Shown: piece after piece, positions 11,691 through 23,729 of the stretch
How positions within the stretch are numbered: the first letter of the stretch is position 1
Layout: the number at the start of each line of letters is the position of its first letter
Assembly (NCBI GenBank): GCA_031002005.1
Contig: JARYHS010013630.1
Coordinates: 238,335,539-238,399,538 of the forward strand
Direction: 5' to 3'
DNA length: 64,000 nucleotides
Source: Vandiemenella viatica
Taxonomy: Eukaryota > Arthropoda > Insecta > Orthoptera > Morabidae
Position numbers and translations under genes: made by a program
Notes under the pieces: generated by a model
The model's database searches: none
What the model was told of the DNA's origin: nothing
The model's input: only the letters and a program-made list of their open reading frames with translations

Positions 11691-12582
11691 AAAGCCACAA
11701 ATTCACTCCTTATCTTTCTGTGTTTGGAATGCTAATAGCATGTTCAACCAACTGCTTGAGTTTAGGCAGTTCCTTCGAGACCAAGATGTTGACATATGTC
11801 TGGTGTCAGAGACCTTCTTGAAACCCGGTCTGCGATCTCCAGTAGCCAATTACAGTTGTTACCACCGCGACATACCCACCGCTGGTGGTGGAGTCGCGGT
11901 TTTCATTAAGAACAGTATTCCACATCATGAAATTGTCCTACCACCTCTCCAACAGATGGAAGCCGTTGGAATTGAAGTGACCACGGCTAATGGGAAGCTA
12001 ACCATCATATCATGCTACCGACCACCTCGAAGACAGCTCGAAGAAGCCGACTTTACGGCTCTGGCAGATGTCAGCGGTAAAGTCCTGATCGCTGGCGATC
12101 TTAATGCCAAACATTCCGACTGGAATAGTAGGTACAATAACACAGCGGGTATAGCATTGAGACGCCTCACAAACAGGTACAATATGTGCGTATGGGCACC
12201 AGAAGAGCCCACGCACTACCCAAGCAACGGCAACAGACCAGATGTACTAGACGTAGTCATCAGCAAGGGCATCCAGGGCTATGTCACCACCTCAGTCATA
12301 AACCGACTATCTTCAGACCCCTGTCCAGTTATGATTGAGGTCAAGGTTGGTCCCTGGCAAGCTAAAAAAGAACCATCTTTCAACTTCCACAAAACTAACT
12401 GGAGACGTTACCAGTCGCACCTACAGACTAATCTAGTTGACCCACCTGAAATTGGCAACATTGACGCTGCCCTTCAGTCGTTTGAGGCAGCAGTCAAAGA
12501 TGCAACTGCAGCATCCACTCCAATCAGGATACCAAGACCAGCTCCCACTCCGCAGCTTCCCCCCCCCCCCCCTCCTGGCTAA
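11683..12582 (+). pseudogene. Jockey ORF2 endonuclease domain, catalytic His lost
   Basis: This is an apurinic-type endonuclease that opens the target site for LINE integration. Motifs in order: FCVWNANSM, LVSETFLKPG (catalytic Glu), GGGVAVFIK, IISCYRPP, AGDLNAKHSDWNS (metal-binding block at about residues 131-143), RPDVLDVVIS, and a final SSDPCPV where the family has SDHxPV. The catalytic His codon has become Pro, so the domain is dead even where the frame is open. The frame ends in a run of 12 Cs at about 12,560-12,571, and the protein continues in another frame (from about 12,570), which indicates a slippage frameshift. Confidence 0.88.
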
Positions 12583-13924
12583 AATCCGCCATAAAAACCG
12601 GATAGCCAAAGAATGGAAGCTCACGAGAAATCAGGTGACCAGGAGACTACTAAATCGCTTGCAGAGGGATATTAAAGATTCCCTGATTCAACATCGGAAC
12701 CAAGAATGGGAAGCAAGAGTCTCTATGCTCCATCCGGAGGATGGGTCTCTATGGCTTCAAACTAGAAGACTCATCAGGCGAAGGCAGCGGCTCCCCCCAC
12801 TGCACGGCGAAAGAGGCCTAGCAGTCACTCCGGAGGAAAAGGCCAACGCACTGGCTGATGTCTTTGTGAAGAATTTTCGGCCTTCGCAAACTAACGTGGA
12901 CCCCACCCACATCACTGCAGTTCATCGTCGCCTGAGAGTCTATCTCGACGCTGAAGATGACCATCAAATAGATGACATCACCCCGGAAGAGGTAGCCAGC
13001 TACCTATTGAAACTGCACCCACAGAAAGCACCAGGGCGTGACGATATCAGCAACACTCTCCTCAGGCACCTACCACCAGAGGCCTCTGTTCACCTCATCG
13101 CTATCTTCAATGCCATTTTAAGAAGTCAGCATTACCCTCAACTGTGGAAACACGCTATAATTGTGGGTATTCTCAAGACCGGGAAAGACAAACATCTACC
13201 TCAGAACTACAGGCCCATAAGTTTGCTCCCAGCCATTAGCAAAGTGTTCGAACGGCTGTTATTAAAAACGCCTGTCTGCATTCATCGAAAACGCCAACGT
13301 TATTCCAGATCACCAGCTAGGATTTCGACGTGGACACTCCACCACCCAGCAGCTGATGCGGGTTGTAGAAGCAGTGACCCACGCTTTCAACTTCAACAAC
13401 TACAGCGCCATGGTACTTCGACATCTCGCGTGCCTTTGACTCCGTGTGGCATCCGGGGCTTCTGCTCAAGCTCTACGAACAGGGTATCCCGGTGCCATAA
13501 GTGAAGCTACTAAAATCCTACCTCGCCGGCCGGACCTTCAGCGTAAAGGTGGACAAAGCTTACTCCTCTTCCAGGAACATCGAGGCAGGGGTGCCGCAGG
13601 GCTCTGTGCTTAGGCCCGTGCTATACTCTCTTTACACCGCTGACGTTCCGACTAGCAACGGTGTTCTGACAGCTACTTACACCGACGACACCGCGTACTT
13701 GGCCTCCAGCCACAGTAGAGCACTGGCCACCCGACGACTGCAGGAAATCCTCCAAGTAACAGAGGCCTGGGCTAGGAGGTGGCGTATTGATATAAATGCC
13801 ACCAAGACTCAAGCAATTATAGTAACCAAACGACTTGGTGCCCGTCAACTAACTCATCCTGACCCAACACTTCGCCTACATGGTAGAGAAATCCCATGGT
13901 CTATTACGGCACACTACCTGGGGG
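12570..13924 (+). pseudogene. Jockey ORF2 reverse transcriptase, left-arm copy
   Basis: The RT is split over several frames. Readable blocks are KAPGRDDISNTLLRHLP, NYRPISLLPAISKVFERLLL, then FDISRAFDSVWHPG (another frame), EAGVPQGSVLRPVLYSLY and ATYTDDTAYL. The active site is YTDD, where the right-arm copy has the normal YADD. Lesions: an extra A in the AAAAA run near 13,266 (left arm only), a frameshift just before FDISRAFD near 13,412 (both arms), and a TAA stop before KLLKSYLAG at 13,498-13,500 (both arms). The frame runs into the hAT element at 13,925. Confidence 0.88.
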
Positions 13925-14093
13925 CATGGGCGCCGGGAGGGGGGTGCAAGGGGGTGCACTTGCACCCCCCCTGACATCCCAGGTGGCCGTCTGGGCAGTA
14001 GTAGAGCTAAAAAAAAATGGTCGCCCAGCCCGGAAATTTTTGGGCCGATAGCCCTGGTGCACCCCCCTAGAAGCAATCCTGCCGGCGCCCATG
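13925..14093. mobile_element. hAT-type miniature element inside the LINE
   Basis: It has perfect terminal inverted repeats CATGGGCGCCGG and CCGGCGCCCATG, 169 bp overall. It is flanked by CCTGGGGG (13,917-13,924) and CCTGGGGA (14,094-14,101), an 8 bp target duplication with one change. Removing the element and one duplicate restores the LINE reading frame (HYLG followed by MTLDKRLNW). It is shared with the right arm (62,795-62,962). The interior motif GGGCAGTAGTAGAGCTAAAA also occurs in the hAT element at 42,105. Confidence 0.88.
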
Positions 14094-14258
14094 CCTGGGG
14101 ATGACTCTAGACAAAAGACTGAACTGGTGTAGCCACATCAACGAAGGCCGTCGGAGAGCAAGCACCAGGCTCCACAGTCTTTACTCTATCCTGAATAAAG
14201 ATAGCAAGCCAGCCCCTTCAACAGGAGTCAAGATATATACATCTCTCATACGCCCAAT

Positions 14259-16813
14259 AGGGTATTTGACTACTTCTTGAAAATGGTTTTAAATTGTTTA
14301 TTGGTACACCTTATTCACCGAGTGAAGAGATTTTTTGACAAAAGTGCAGTATTTTGCGAAAAATTCAAAGTTAAAATTTAAAGAATTTAAAAGCCCGCCA
14401 AAACGCTCATTTGCTGCCTGGCGCGCGCAACGGCAATCGTGACGTCACCCGTCTGTAAACGCTGCCGCTGTGAATGGAGCGTTTCCTATTACCCAAGTTT
14501 TCAACTATTTTTTATTGTTTGTTGCTGGTTATTTCTTGTTATTAATGAAGGTTCGTTTTGAATATAAAATCAAAAAAAATTGAAAAAGCCTACAGCGGAA
14601 AAATATTGAAAGTAGACGCCTTATTTGTGGACCTAGCTATAGGAACAACCACTGAGTTTTATTCTGTGGAGCTTAAAAATGTGACAACTTCAATTTGATA
14701 TTGCAACAAAGTCACTTACGATTTTCTGTGAATCTCATTTACACCGCAATTTCGTAGAGTAAATGTAATACGTTGTTTAAGGCGAGAATTATTAGGGTTG
14801 GTCCTGAGGTTCGATCCTCGCTTCGGAATATTTTCAGTTGGTTTTCTTTTGTCATTTTCTTTGGATACTAGTTGCTGTTGGTTGCATTACATAATAACTT
14901 TTTCCAGAAAATCCACCAGAAAATCAATTTAATTTTTCTTTTTCTTTTTTCTGAAGGCTTCACAAATTTTTGGATAACAAGCGAATTACAACCATTTGAA
15001 ACAGCCAAAGATGATTTCAAAATGGGAATTGGACGTTACTTGCACACCGGATTTTTTTTTTTTTTTTTTTTTTAAATGAAAATGACTTGCACATTAAAAG
15101 TAATATCGCCTAATAGACGGTTATGTCAAGAAGGTAACCTACAGTTGTATCGTCACGTAAAAATTCCAACGAAAAGTACACAAAGCGTTCCGGAACTGTT
15201 GCAAGATTAGCATGAAATTTCTACATGTGATGTCACTTCTAAAATAAATTCCATTGTTCAAGGCCGTGCACCTGTATTTTTTGCATGATATTCTCTCTCT
15301 GGTAAGTTTGAAAATTAAAACTTTTCATGTATGGTAGCAATTCGTTTCAAACACTTGCATGACGCTTAGCAACTGTTATGAATACTTAGAATAAAAACAT
15401 GGTAGTGCAAATAACAGCAAACAAATACCGAAAAAAATTCACACAAAAAATAATATCCCAACCAAGGTTCTTCGAACGTAAGACGTTCTGAATTCCATTA
15501 CCACTCTTCAATCACGCAGCTATCCTGACACTACTTCTTAATTGCTTCTCTTTATGTTAATGGTGAACACTTCACAGTTTCTTCATGTGATATGAAGTGA
15601 AACGAGGTAGGTAAATGAATAAACAAACAAATTCAGTTTTATTGACAAAAAATATTATTTATCCATAATGTACAATTAAGAAAAATGGCCCACAACATCC
15701 AATTGTTTCGAGCGTGTTGAGTGAGCAGTTAACGCTCTGGTCTCGCATCCGGGAGGACGCCGCACAGTGTGATATTTTCTAAATCTAGAGGAACAAAAGT
15801 CAGTTTTGATAATTGTCTACGCAGGCAAAATAGTTATTTATACTACTCGGAACAAAGGTTTATTTTCAACGAATTCACGCCTAATAGAAAAAATAGTTTG
15901 AACAATGGGCTTCCTGTGATCCACCGAACAAGCGCTTCAGTCGGCCGCGCTAATCCATTGAGTTTGGTCGATGATTACGCTGTATTTCTGCTTGTTAGTA
16001 GTGATTTGTGTGTTGCTATTGCTTTTGGCGAGCTTTAAGGTAAGTTAATGCATGATTTTTCCGTGATACAATAGCATCATTAAAACAGAACGAGATTATT
16101 TTTAATAAAAAAAAAAAAAACTACTGAGCCAATTTCATGTTGAGTTTTAGTTCATTATACCGATCTCTTACTATATTTATTTGAAAGAGCTGCTTATTAG
16201 CTACAAGAAATACCTTAATTTGTTTGCGTATATTTGCGACACCCATACAACTTTTCTTTATTTTCAGCATGACTGCACAAATTTCGCGTACAGAATTTTT
16301 CGACGTATGGTTTGCTAACGCAAAACAATCAATCTCTAACCTTCAATTTAAACATAAATGAGTCCAAATAGAAGCTGTTACATTTTTAAGCTCAGTAGAA
16401 TAAAAGTCGGTTTTTTTTATATAGCCAAACCCACAAATAAGGCGTCTATTTCCTTATTTTTCCGCAGTAGGCTTTTACATAATGTTCTCGATTCTGTATT
16501 AAAAATGAAATTTCATTAATAACAAGAAATGACCAGCAACAAACAATAAAAATAGTTGAAAACTTGGATAATAGGAAACGCTCCATTCCTAGCCGCAGCG
16601 TTTACAGACGTGTGACGTCACTCAAGCGACCACCAATCCTAGACCGTTTTCTGTCACGTGACCAGAGGTAAGAAAAGTATAATTTTTGTTTCGCTTTTTT
16701 TATTAAAAATAATCCACTTTTCTTTTCAAAAATGAAAAAATTAGCTTCCTGAAGCATTAATCTATGAGAATGAGTTCAATTTATAATATTTTTTTAATAT
16801 TGTCAAATCGCCT
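14259..16813. mobile_element. 2.55 kb non-coding DNA transposon with long subterminal inverted repeats
   Basis: The ends AGGGTATTTGAC and GTCAAATCGCCT are inverted repeats (10 of 12). After about 180 bp of diverged sequence, a longer inverted repeat of about 250 bp follows, with landmarks GTGACGTCAC, CGTCTGTAAACGCTGC, GGAGCGTTTCCTATTA and CAAGTTTTCAAC at about 14,440-14,690 and 16,385-16,620. Flanking AT dinucleotides (14,257-14,258 and 16,814-16,815) restore the LINE frame (RPIMEYACPVW) if counted as the target duplication. No transposase is present. The interior has a T-run at 15,051-15,073 and a SINE-head scrap at about 15,720-15,765. I cannot assign the superfamily. It is also in the right arm at 60,062-62,629. 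Confidence 0.75.
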
Positions 16814-17106
16814 ATTATGGAGTATGCATGTCCTGTGTGGGCATACGCCAGCGACAGGCAAATCATAAAACTCCAAATTATTCAAAACAGAGCCCTACAG
16901 AGAGCCTTACACCTCCCGTGCCGGTTCCCCACGGATGCACTCCACGAGGCCCCGGCATACCTAAATTGAAGGATAGATTCCGCCAGCTGGCTGAAAACTT
17001 TTACAATAGCACCAGACAATGCAACAACCCTGCGGTCAACTCGCTTGGAAGCTACGACAACGCCTATGACAGGCATAGAAGACCGCTCAGCATATTAGTA
17101 AACTGA
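16814..17106 (+). pseudogene. Jockey ORF2 C-terminus
   Basis: This continues the LINE after the 2.55 kb insertion, in one open frame reading MEYACPVWAYAS, NRALQRALHLPCRFPTDALHE and LKDRFRQLAENFYN, ending at a stop at 17,104-17,106. This is the usual C-terminal tail of Jockey RTs. About 300 bp of this region (16,907-17,211) is missing from the right arm, where the Harbinger-like array sits. Confidence 0.85.
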
Positions 17107-17212
17107 CACCCAACAAGCAGGCACACCGAAAGTTAAGAGTATTGTAACCCCTTCGTGATGTTGGAGGCAATGTCTACGGACAAATACTCCACCCTCCACC
17201 TGCCTGTAACCT

Positions 17213-17470
17213 AAGGCAGTGAAGGTGCCATGTGTGTGTGCTCTCTGCCTAGAGTTGCTAAGGCTGGTTTACATGCCTCGCTAAGACATAGCCCACTATC
17301 TCTGTTGTAGGTATCAGCCAATCGAATTTCAATCGCTTCTTTGAGTATGGAATCCCAAAAGTATGAGGTCCTAGCCAATATCGTGACGTTGTTGAAGTCA
17401 ACCCTGTGGCCATGGTTGCACACATGCTCGGCAATCGCTGACTTGCAATTCGCGAATACTAGCATTTAAA
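17213..17470 (-). pseudogene. Penelope-like element: tail of GIY-YIG endonuclease domain
   Basis: The minus-strand reading shows CKSAIAEHVCNHGHRVDF, then ILARTSYFWDSILKEAIEIRL and YNRDSGLCLSEACKPAL. This is the conserved C-terminal half of the GIY-YIG endonuclease of Penelope-like retroelements (KSAIAEH, REAIEI and NRDxG are the landmarks). The RT and the GIY-YIG start are absent, so only about 80 residues remain. It has an almost identical counterpart in the right arm at 53,489-53,738. Confidence 0.75.
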
Positions 17471-18604
17471 CATTATTATAAATGGAATGACTTATTCAAA
17501 ACAACGCTTAGGCACATATGACCTGCTAGAAAAAATTATAGTAAGCACCGGTATTATGGATAGTAATGTATCTCCTGGCTCGCAGTTGTTGTGAAACTCT
17601 GTTCGGAATCGAAGTGAAGTCCGGTTATTGCCCTTTAGTTTTATTGTTCAGTCGACGGTGTTATGGGTTAAGTTGTGTTTCACAATATGGTAAGTGAGGG
17701 CAAGTATTGCGGCAGTAATTCTAACTTTATTAGAGGATGCGATTCATCAAAAAATAATTTCTTCAGACGTGTTTTAGCAATTTGCCGCTTTCATGCTTGG
17801 TGTTATTTTAACTGAAAATATTTTTTAAAAATCCCTGCTTTAATTTAATTTCGTGTAGTTACGATGGAGTGACTGCTTCGGTGGCAATTTTCCTACAATC
17901 TCTATTTACGTCTAAAAATCGGCACGCAAAGTTTTTAAACTTACGTGTCACGTTGCAGCCGAAGAAATTATTCCACAGATTTTGCATTTTGCAGAAAATT
18001 CATTATTTTGTACATCTGTCTGCAATAGTTTTTTTATGGTTATGCAGGCTGTTATATCCACCGTCATCCGTTTAGTTTATTAATGTACACAACACAGTAC
18101 ACAGAAACAGTGGGCCAGTGGCACAGCCGACAAAACAAGAAACTAAACAAAAAGTGACCGAGTATGAACGATTAATCCCAAAACAGATGAAGGAATTATC
18201 ACCCGTCCACTGCACATGATCAATTCGGTGGAATGAAGCCGAGCGACGGAAAATTTCCAAGGTTTCGTTCGGATACTATTTTTGTACGTAAAAAGTCAAA
18301 TTTATTACTTTCATATATTTTAGAATACGCCCACGTGGAATATAGTACAAAACTCACTAACAGAGTATGGGTGGCAACCCTATTTTCAATTGCTGCGCCA
18401 AGGAATGCAGTGTCGGCATCGGCTGGCTTCCGTGGGGAGTGCCCTAAATTTAGCAACTGTGTCGACGCAGATACAAGTAAAACCCATTAAGCATTTCACA
18501 ACGTCGCGTGGCCATTAAGCATTTCACAACGTCGCGTGGCCCGCGGCAGAACTGTACAGGGCCATGGCTTCCACCATCTAAACTTAGTCGCAAAGTACCC
18601 TTAT
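17471..18604. other. Non-coding arm DNA
   Basis: It is conserved between both arms. About 130 bp at 17,480-17,610 also occurs a third time in the spacer (38,447-38,575). The small open frames here are preserved on both arms only because the DNA is; none matches a known protein. Confidence 0.6.
18485..18540 (+). repeat. 28 bp tandem duplication, left arm only
   Basis: A unit starting CATTAAGCATTTCACAACG is present twice in direct tandem (18,485-18,512 and 18,513-18,540). The right arm has a single copy at about 52,465-52,500. Confidence 0.85.
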
Positions 18605-19370
18605 GGAGATTTTTGGCTGCATATTAAAGGATGTCTCTTTGTTTGTGCGATGAAGTCTTGAAGTATGCTGACGGTTTTCTGGGTATTGTGTGGATATCTA
18701 TAACTTTGTGGAGGGAATAATGTAAGCGGTTGTGTGTTTGTATGGTGATTTTTGGATGCATCTACGTGAGCTTATCTTTGTACGATGATGTCAATAAGTC
18801 TTGAAGTATGCTGATGGACAGTGGTATGTGGGTCTGTGTGAGAGAGATAATGTCTGCGGTTGGGGTGTCTGTGTGGTGATTTTTGGGTACATGTTAGTAG
18901 GCGCGTATTTGCTTGTGCGGTGATTTAAAAAATTTTGATGTATATCTGTGTGCGGGGTTGTGTCGGCAGGCCTGTGTTAGTGGAAAAATGCCTGTGCAAC
19001 GTGAATGGATGTTTACGAGTGCTTGTGGATGTTTGTGTATCTAAATGTGTATGTGTTGACGTATGTTATTGGGTGGCTGTGTGAGATTATATAATTATGT
19101 GATTCTGGGGAATTATTTCTTTTTTTGTGTACGAGTGTGTTTTGTGATTACATATGTTGGTTGATATCTGTGTGTGGTGTATGCCTGTATGTATGTAGTT
19201 TGGTCCACAAGTTGAGTTTATATTGCTAGGTACCTGTTTCCGATTATGTGGCGATGTGTTTCGGTGTGTGTTAAGTTGGTGTTTGTTTGGGTCCGTGAAC
19301 GCCTGTGCCTGATTGTATCATATCTGGTATGTGTAGGCGAGCTAGTGTTTGAACATGTATGGTTCGGTGT
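18605..19370 (+). repeat. GT-rich degenerate tandem repeat, about 135 bp period
   Basis: GATTTTTGG recurs at about 18,607, 18,748 and 18,879, each followed by a TTTGT-CGATGA-GTCTTGAAGTATGCTGA block in at least the first two units. Later units dissolve into GTGTGTTTG-type sequence. Strand composition is strongly skewed, with few Cs on the plus strand. The counterpart at about 51,600-52,375 is the CA-rich reverse complement. Confidence 0.65.
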
Positions 19371-22300
19371 GGACTCCAGGTTTTCATGGTTCTTGAAGAC
19401 TGTCTTGGCAAAGGAGAAGGACAGATGACAACATTCGTGGAGGGAATTGACTCACAATCACAACGAAGAAATTAATTATAGTATCAGCATCCCTACAAGC
19501 AGGCAACATTTTCAACATTAACGATGTAGAGGAAAATAGCTTGGACGAACAAAATGGCTACCTATGATGGAGGTGGTGTGTGGAAATATCTTAGTGTCAA
19601 CGCAGATAGTTGAGAACAGAGATGAAAGGAATTTAAGCTGTCAGTTTACAATACCTTTAAAAAAATTATTTAAAGTTTTACGTATTTTTAATTTACAAAG
19701 TTGTGCAGATTATAAAATCGAAGTGGAAAACGAAGTTTCTATGGGACATTCCAAAATTACTAAACGATTAAAGCTCTGAAACTCTTCACAATATTTATTC
19801 TGCAGCATTAGACATGTGCCATAGAAAATGTACAAAAATTGGTTTTCATATAGGAGAACGTTGTTTTTTGTAAGATAACGGGTTACAATAGTCAACCTTG
19901 AATAAAATAAACGGGAATTGAAATTTTAACAAGACTGAATGTTTATGCCATGGTAAAAATGTAAAAAATAATCTTGAGTGCTGTTTTATCATGACCTGTT
20001 AGGTATTTAAATATCTTAGCAGCGTTTTGTTTCAGCATTGGAAACTTATCTAGAGATACAATATCGAACAGATCAACAAAGATCAGTCATTCAAAAGATA
20101 AATGCTCTGCTTTGGTATGCAACTACATTGTTAAATTACCACTCTTGGTGTAAAAGTTAAGAATTTACTGAGACGAACAGAATAAACAGCAGGAAGCGTT
20201 AGGTAGCTTTATCGCCAGGGTCTGCACTGGCTGGCCGCGCTTATTGCTGTCGGGGGTAACAGAACGAATTGGTCGGGTAGAAGCTTTGAACGCTCCAGAG
20301 GAAGCCAGGATATCGGGCCCAAGCCACATGTCTGTTATCTACTGACCTCTGGCAGCCTTCACATGTTCATTTTACAAAAAATACCGTGTCCGTAATTAAC
20401 AGATTAAACTTCAACTACGGATGAAAATACAGAAAACTCCTCCTGACAATGCGATGAATAATGAGAGGCCGACACTAACCACCTTTTTTCTGGATGATGC
20501 AGACATTCCCTTAAAACATCTAAAACACTGGAGAATACGCTGTGTTGTTAATATCTCAATGCTCTGGAAAGCGTTTGAGTCTACCAGGGGATGGCACGGT
20601 TTATCCAAATAATGTTACCGAATTGAGTATTCTGGCAATTCATTTCTTCGGAGTTGCATAACTGTTTAATGATCTGACCATGAAAGTTCTCTGGCCATTA
20701 CAGGCACTGTGACCTAAGATTACATTATGAAAACCCAGCCTCACTAAAAAGAAGCAATGTGATGCTTTCGAAACAAGCAGGAATTTTTTTAAATTTTGCA
20801 GAGGGTACTTTAAGGGTCAAATACAAGTCAAGTTTGTATTTCAGAAAGTTCGAGTTTACGACCTTTGAATAATTATTCGATAGCGCGATCGTCCATGTCC
20901 GTGTTTAATACCTTCGTCTATTAATACTTCTGACTTCTGAGTTGTTCAAGCTCAAGAGATTTTAGACACTATAAGAGTGAAACACAGGTCAGTTTCGTAA
21001 TTGGTCAGATCAGGTCAACCTGTCATAATCTTTGACCCTAAAAACTCTGTTCTTGACCCGTAACGATTCGCGAAAACGGTCACGGGCTTACACTAGTCAA
21101 TAATAAACGCTTTACTGCATTCACCTGATACAGTTATTTGCATTTGTGGACAGAATAGGATCCGGTTTCCTCCTGAATGCCATGCCTAAACTTGGATCAC
21201 CTACCCTGCAAGTTCAACCTGAGAGCCTGAGAGGCTCCGTTACCCTGTAAGATTACAGAGTTATTAGAAGCCAATTGACTGTGGGAACCGTCAGCTAGGA
21301 AAAGCGCAGGAAGTTATTAAATATCGAAACGAGCGGCCACAACAGCAAGCATTCTCTAATTGATAAGTTCCTGCCTGGAAACTGTTGTCGACAGACTGGA
21401 AGTTTAATGCAGTAGCTTCTGCTGCCTCTCCAGACGTTTGCAAACGGAAGAGAAAGTACGGTTACCAGTTTGAAATGCTGTGCAGATTGTGATTACGTAA
21501 TGATTCTTACCGTTAACAACCGCTCCAACATCACACCCGTTGTGCACACAAGGAAAAGCTTCTCGAGCCAACTTCGCGTCTACGATTCTGTCCTTAGAAT
21601 TCACTTGTGCCTCTGCAACAAGACTGAGTAAACCAAGCCCTGTTCTAACGATTTCCACAGACCCTGTCATGAAAGCGACACACAAATTATCTCTAGCAGA
21701 TCAATATGTCTATGAAAAAATATGTTACTTGGACAGCCGTAGTGATGTTACACTCGTCCGTGTGACGTTAGCGCTTTAATTTTTTGCTTGTCGCCATCGG
21801 AACAGGAAATTCAAATTTTGGCAGGAGGTTGCACTTCCTCGGCCAAACCCTCCCCTCAGAAACGGTGATAGTTATATTTATCCTGCGATAATATTTAAGT
21901 AAATGTTCCTACTGTGTCTTCAAAACCACTGTGCACAAAGTGAATGGTGCGCTGCCCGGGAAAGGCAACTGATATTCCCAAACTAAAATTAAGTCCTCCG
22001 CTTTTGCAACTGACGATAGCGGGATGGACAGATTGCAACCTGCGACGAGCTCCGATCCGTGTCAACACTTCTACATAGACAAAAGAACGTCAGATACTGT
22101 GGCTCCTCATCCTCAGTCGTCACTGGAATTTGATGTATAATCACAACGAGCGCCGATTCATATATCGCAAAAGTGCTTCAAGGTCGCACGATGTGTTACA
22201 GATTGCCAGTAATTAACATAACCGAAAAAGGTACTCCTTGACAATGGACTAAACCATGAGAGATTCTTAAAGTTAAAATAAAAAATCAATGCCAGCACAA

Positions 22301-22584
22301 TACAAATATCCCCTACTAACTTTTGCAGTGGAAAATCCTAAATTCTTTAGTCCCAATACTAGCAAAAGTGATAAATTCACTAAAGCTTCTTTATTCTCTA
22401 TCTTACCACAGAAAATAAAATGTTATCTACGAAAGCCTACAAACTGAAATCCAATAAATAACCACTTCACTCAGTGAAACAATTTTCTTATTAGGATTTC
22501 GTAACTAAAGATGATTGACAAAATAGTGTATGCTCTTGCAGTGCAGAATTGTAAATTGTCAGTTTTATTTTTAATAGCGCTTTA
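19371..22584. other. Non-coding arm DNA
   Basis: It is paired throughout with about 46,110-51,600 of the right arm, except for the block at 46,460-48,790. I recognise no protein, TIR or RNA gene. The conserved short frames (20,421-20,612 and 21,540-21,779) differ between arms by replacement changes and stops, as expected of non-coding DNA. Confidence 0.6.
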
Positions 22585-22805
22585 CGCCTTGTTGACGTGG
22601 GAGTCATTAGAGGCGGGATGGGACTGGAGACAAGGAACTGGAAGGAACTCGGCCATGGCCTTTAGAAGGAAGCATCCCGGCATTCGCTGGAGTGGTTTGG
22701 GGAAACCATGGAAAACCCAAATCTGGATGCCCGGACGGGGATTCTAACCGGCGTCTTTCCGAATGCGAGGCCAGAACGTTAAACACTCACCAACCACGAT
22801 CGGTG
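22585..22805 (-). repeat. tRNA-derived SINE (left arm copy)
   Basis: This is the reverse complement of the 1,389 family: GCCATGGCC, CCCGGCATTCGC, CATGG, CATCCGGGCA-type blocks, then a mutated B box (GGATTCTAACC in this orientation) and the A-box side near 22,780. It pairs with 45,865-46,095. Confidence 0.85.
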
Positions 22806-23729
22806 GAAATTGTCGAAGTTATTCACATTTACTAAAATAGTGAATGATTTTCTTTTGTGGAAACCGTTTACACATGCACCAGTTAGGATATCTGGAAAGC
22901 GTATTCATATGTAGTAATAAACATTGGATATTACATATTAGCAGTTAACATTCGAAATTGAACACACTAATGGCATGTTAAATAACTAACCGGTAATCAG
23001 TGGCTGGTAATATCTATTTATCAATGATTATAAGTACTGTCCCACATTCCCGAAACTTTTTTCACTTGCGATCAAAGCGAGCATATCTAATGTAATCCAA
23101 CCTCAACACTTGCACTGCCTATATCTAATGTGCATTACAATTCTGTGAAGCTTAGATTAAGAGAAGAAATTATTATGAAAATTGCTCCAGCAATCAACAT
23201 CCATATTGATGCCCTTTGTCAATTCAGAAAATATAAATATTCTATGTTCTATGTTAATTTTTATATTCAACAACAGTATACATTAATAACAATACTGTTT
23301 ACTGAAATAAGCACTCTAACCTTTTTTGTGACCTATTTTCTATCGCAGCGACAGCTTAACCTAAAGAGTTCTTGTAGTCATATATTTTCCGGATATAATT
23401 CAGTAAGTTTCTAATACTTAATAACTCATTTTAATAACTGATTTCATCACACTTTTCCCAGGCTTTGGACTGGCTTAGTGATTGAAATGCACGTATCATA
23501 CAATCTTTTGAGGCATGTTTAAAATCAGCTTGAATTCAGCTTCGTCAATATTTATTTATTTACATATTTACGCTGTCTCTTTATTTACATTATTTGCATT
23601 TTTTTCTTTTTGTGTGCGTGTGTTAAGAAAGCAGGTCTAGCCCAGATTTTTTAAGTATGATATCGTTTTCAAACAAGATGTAATATCACCTACTGTACGA
23701 ATGACACGAAAGTAATAAGACCCTAAACA

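Larger units (their letters stand above)
10701..17205 (+). mobile_element. Jockey-clade LINE, decayed, with two nested insertions
   Basis: Three parts can be followed: ORF1 with zinc knuckles (to 11,690), ORF2 starting at 11,683, and an ORF2 C-terminus at 16,814-17,106 followed by about 100 bp of 3' UTR. A hAT miniature element (13,925-14,093) and a 2.55 kb long-TIR element (14,259-16,813) lie inside ORF2. The 5' end is missing: ORF1 begins in mid-domain. From about 12,880 onward it is repeated in inverse orientation at 59,984-64,000. Confidence 0.88.

Noticed and set aside
19246..19428. 60-codon Val/Cys-rich ORF
   Set aside because: It is the translation of the GT-rich satellite.
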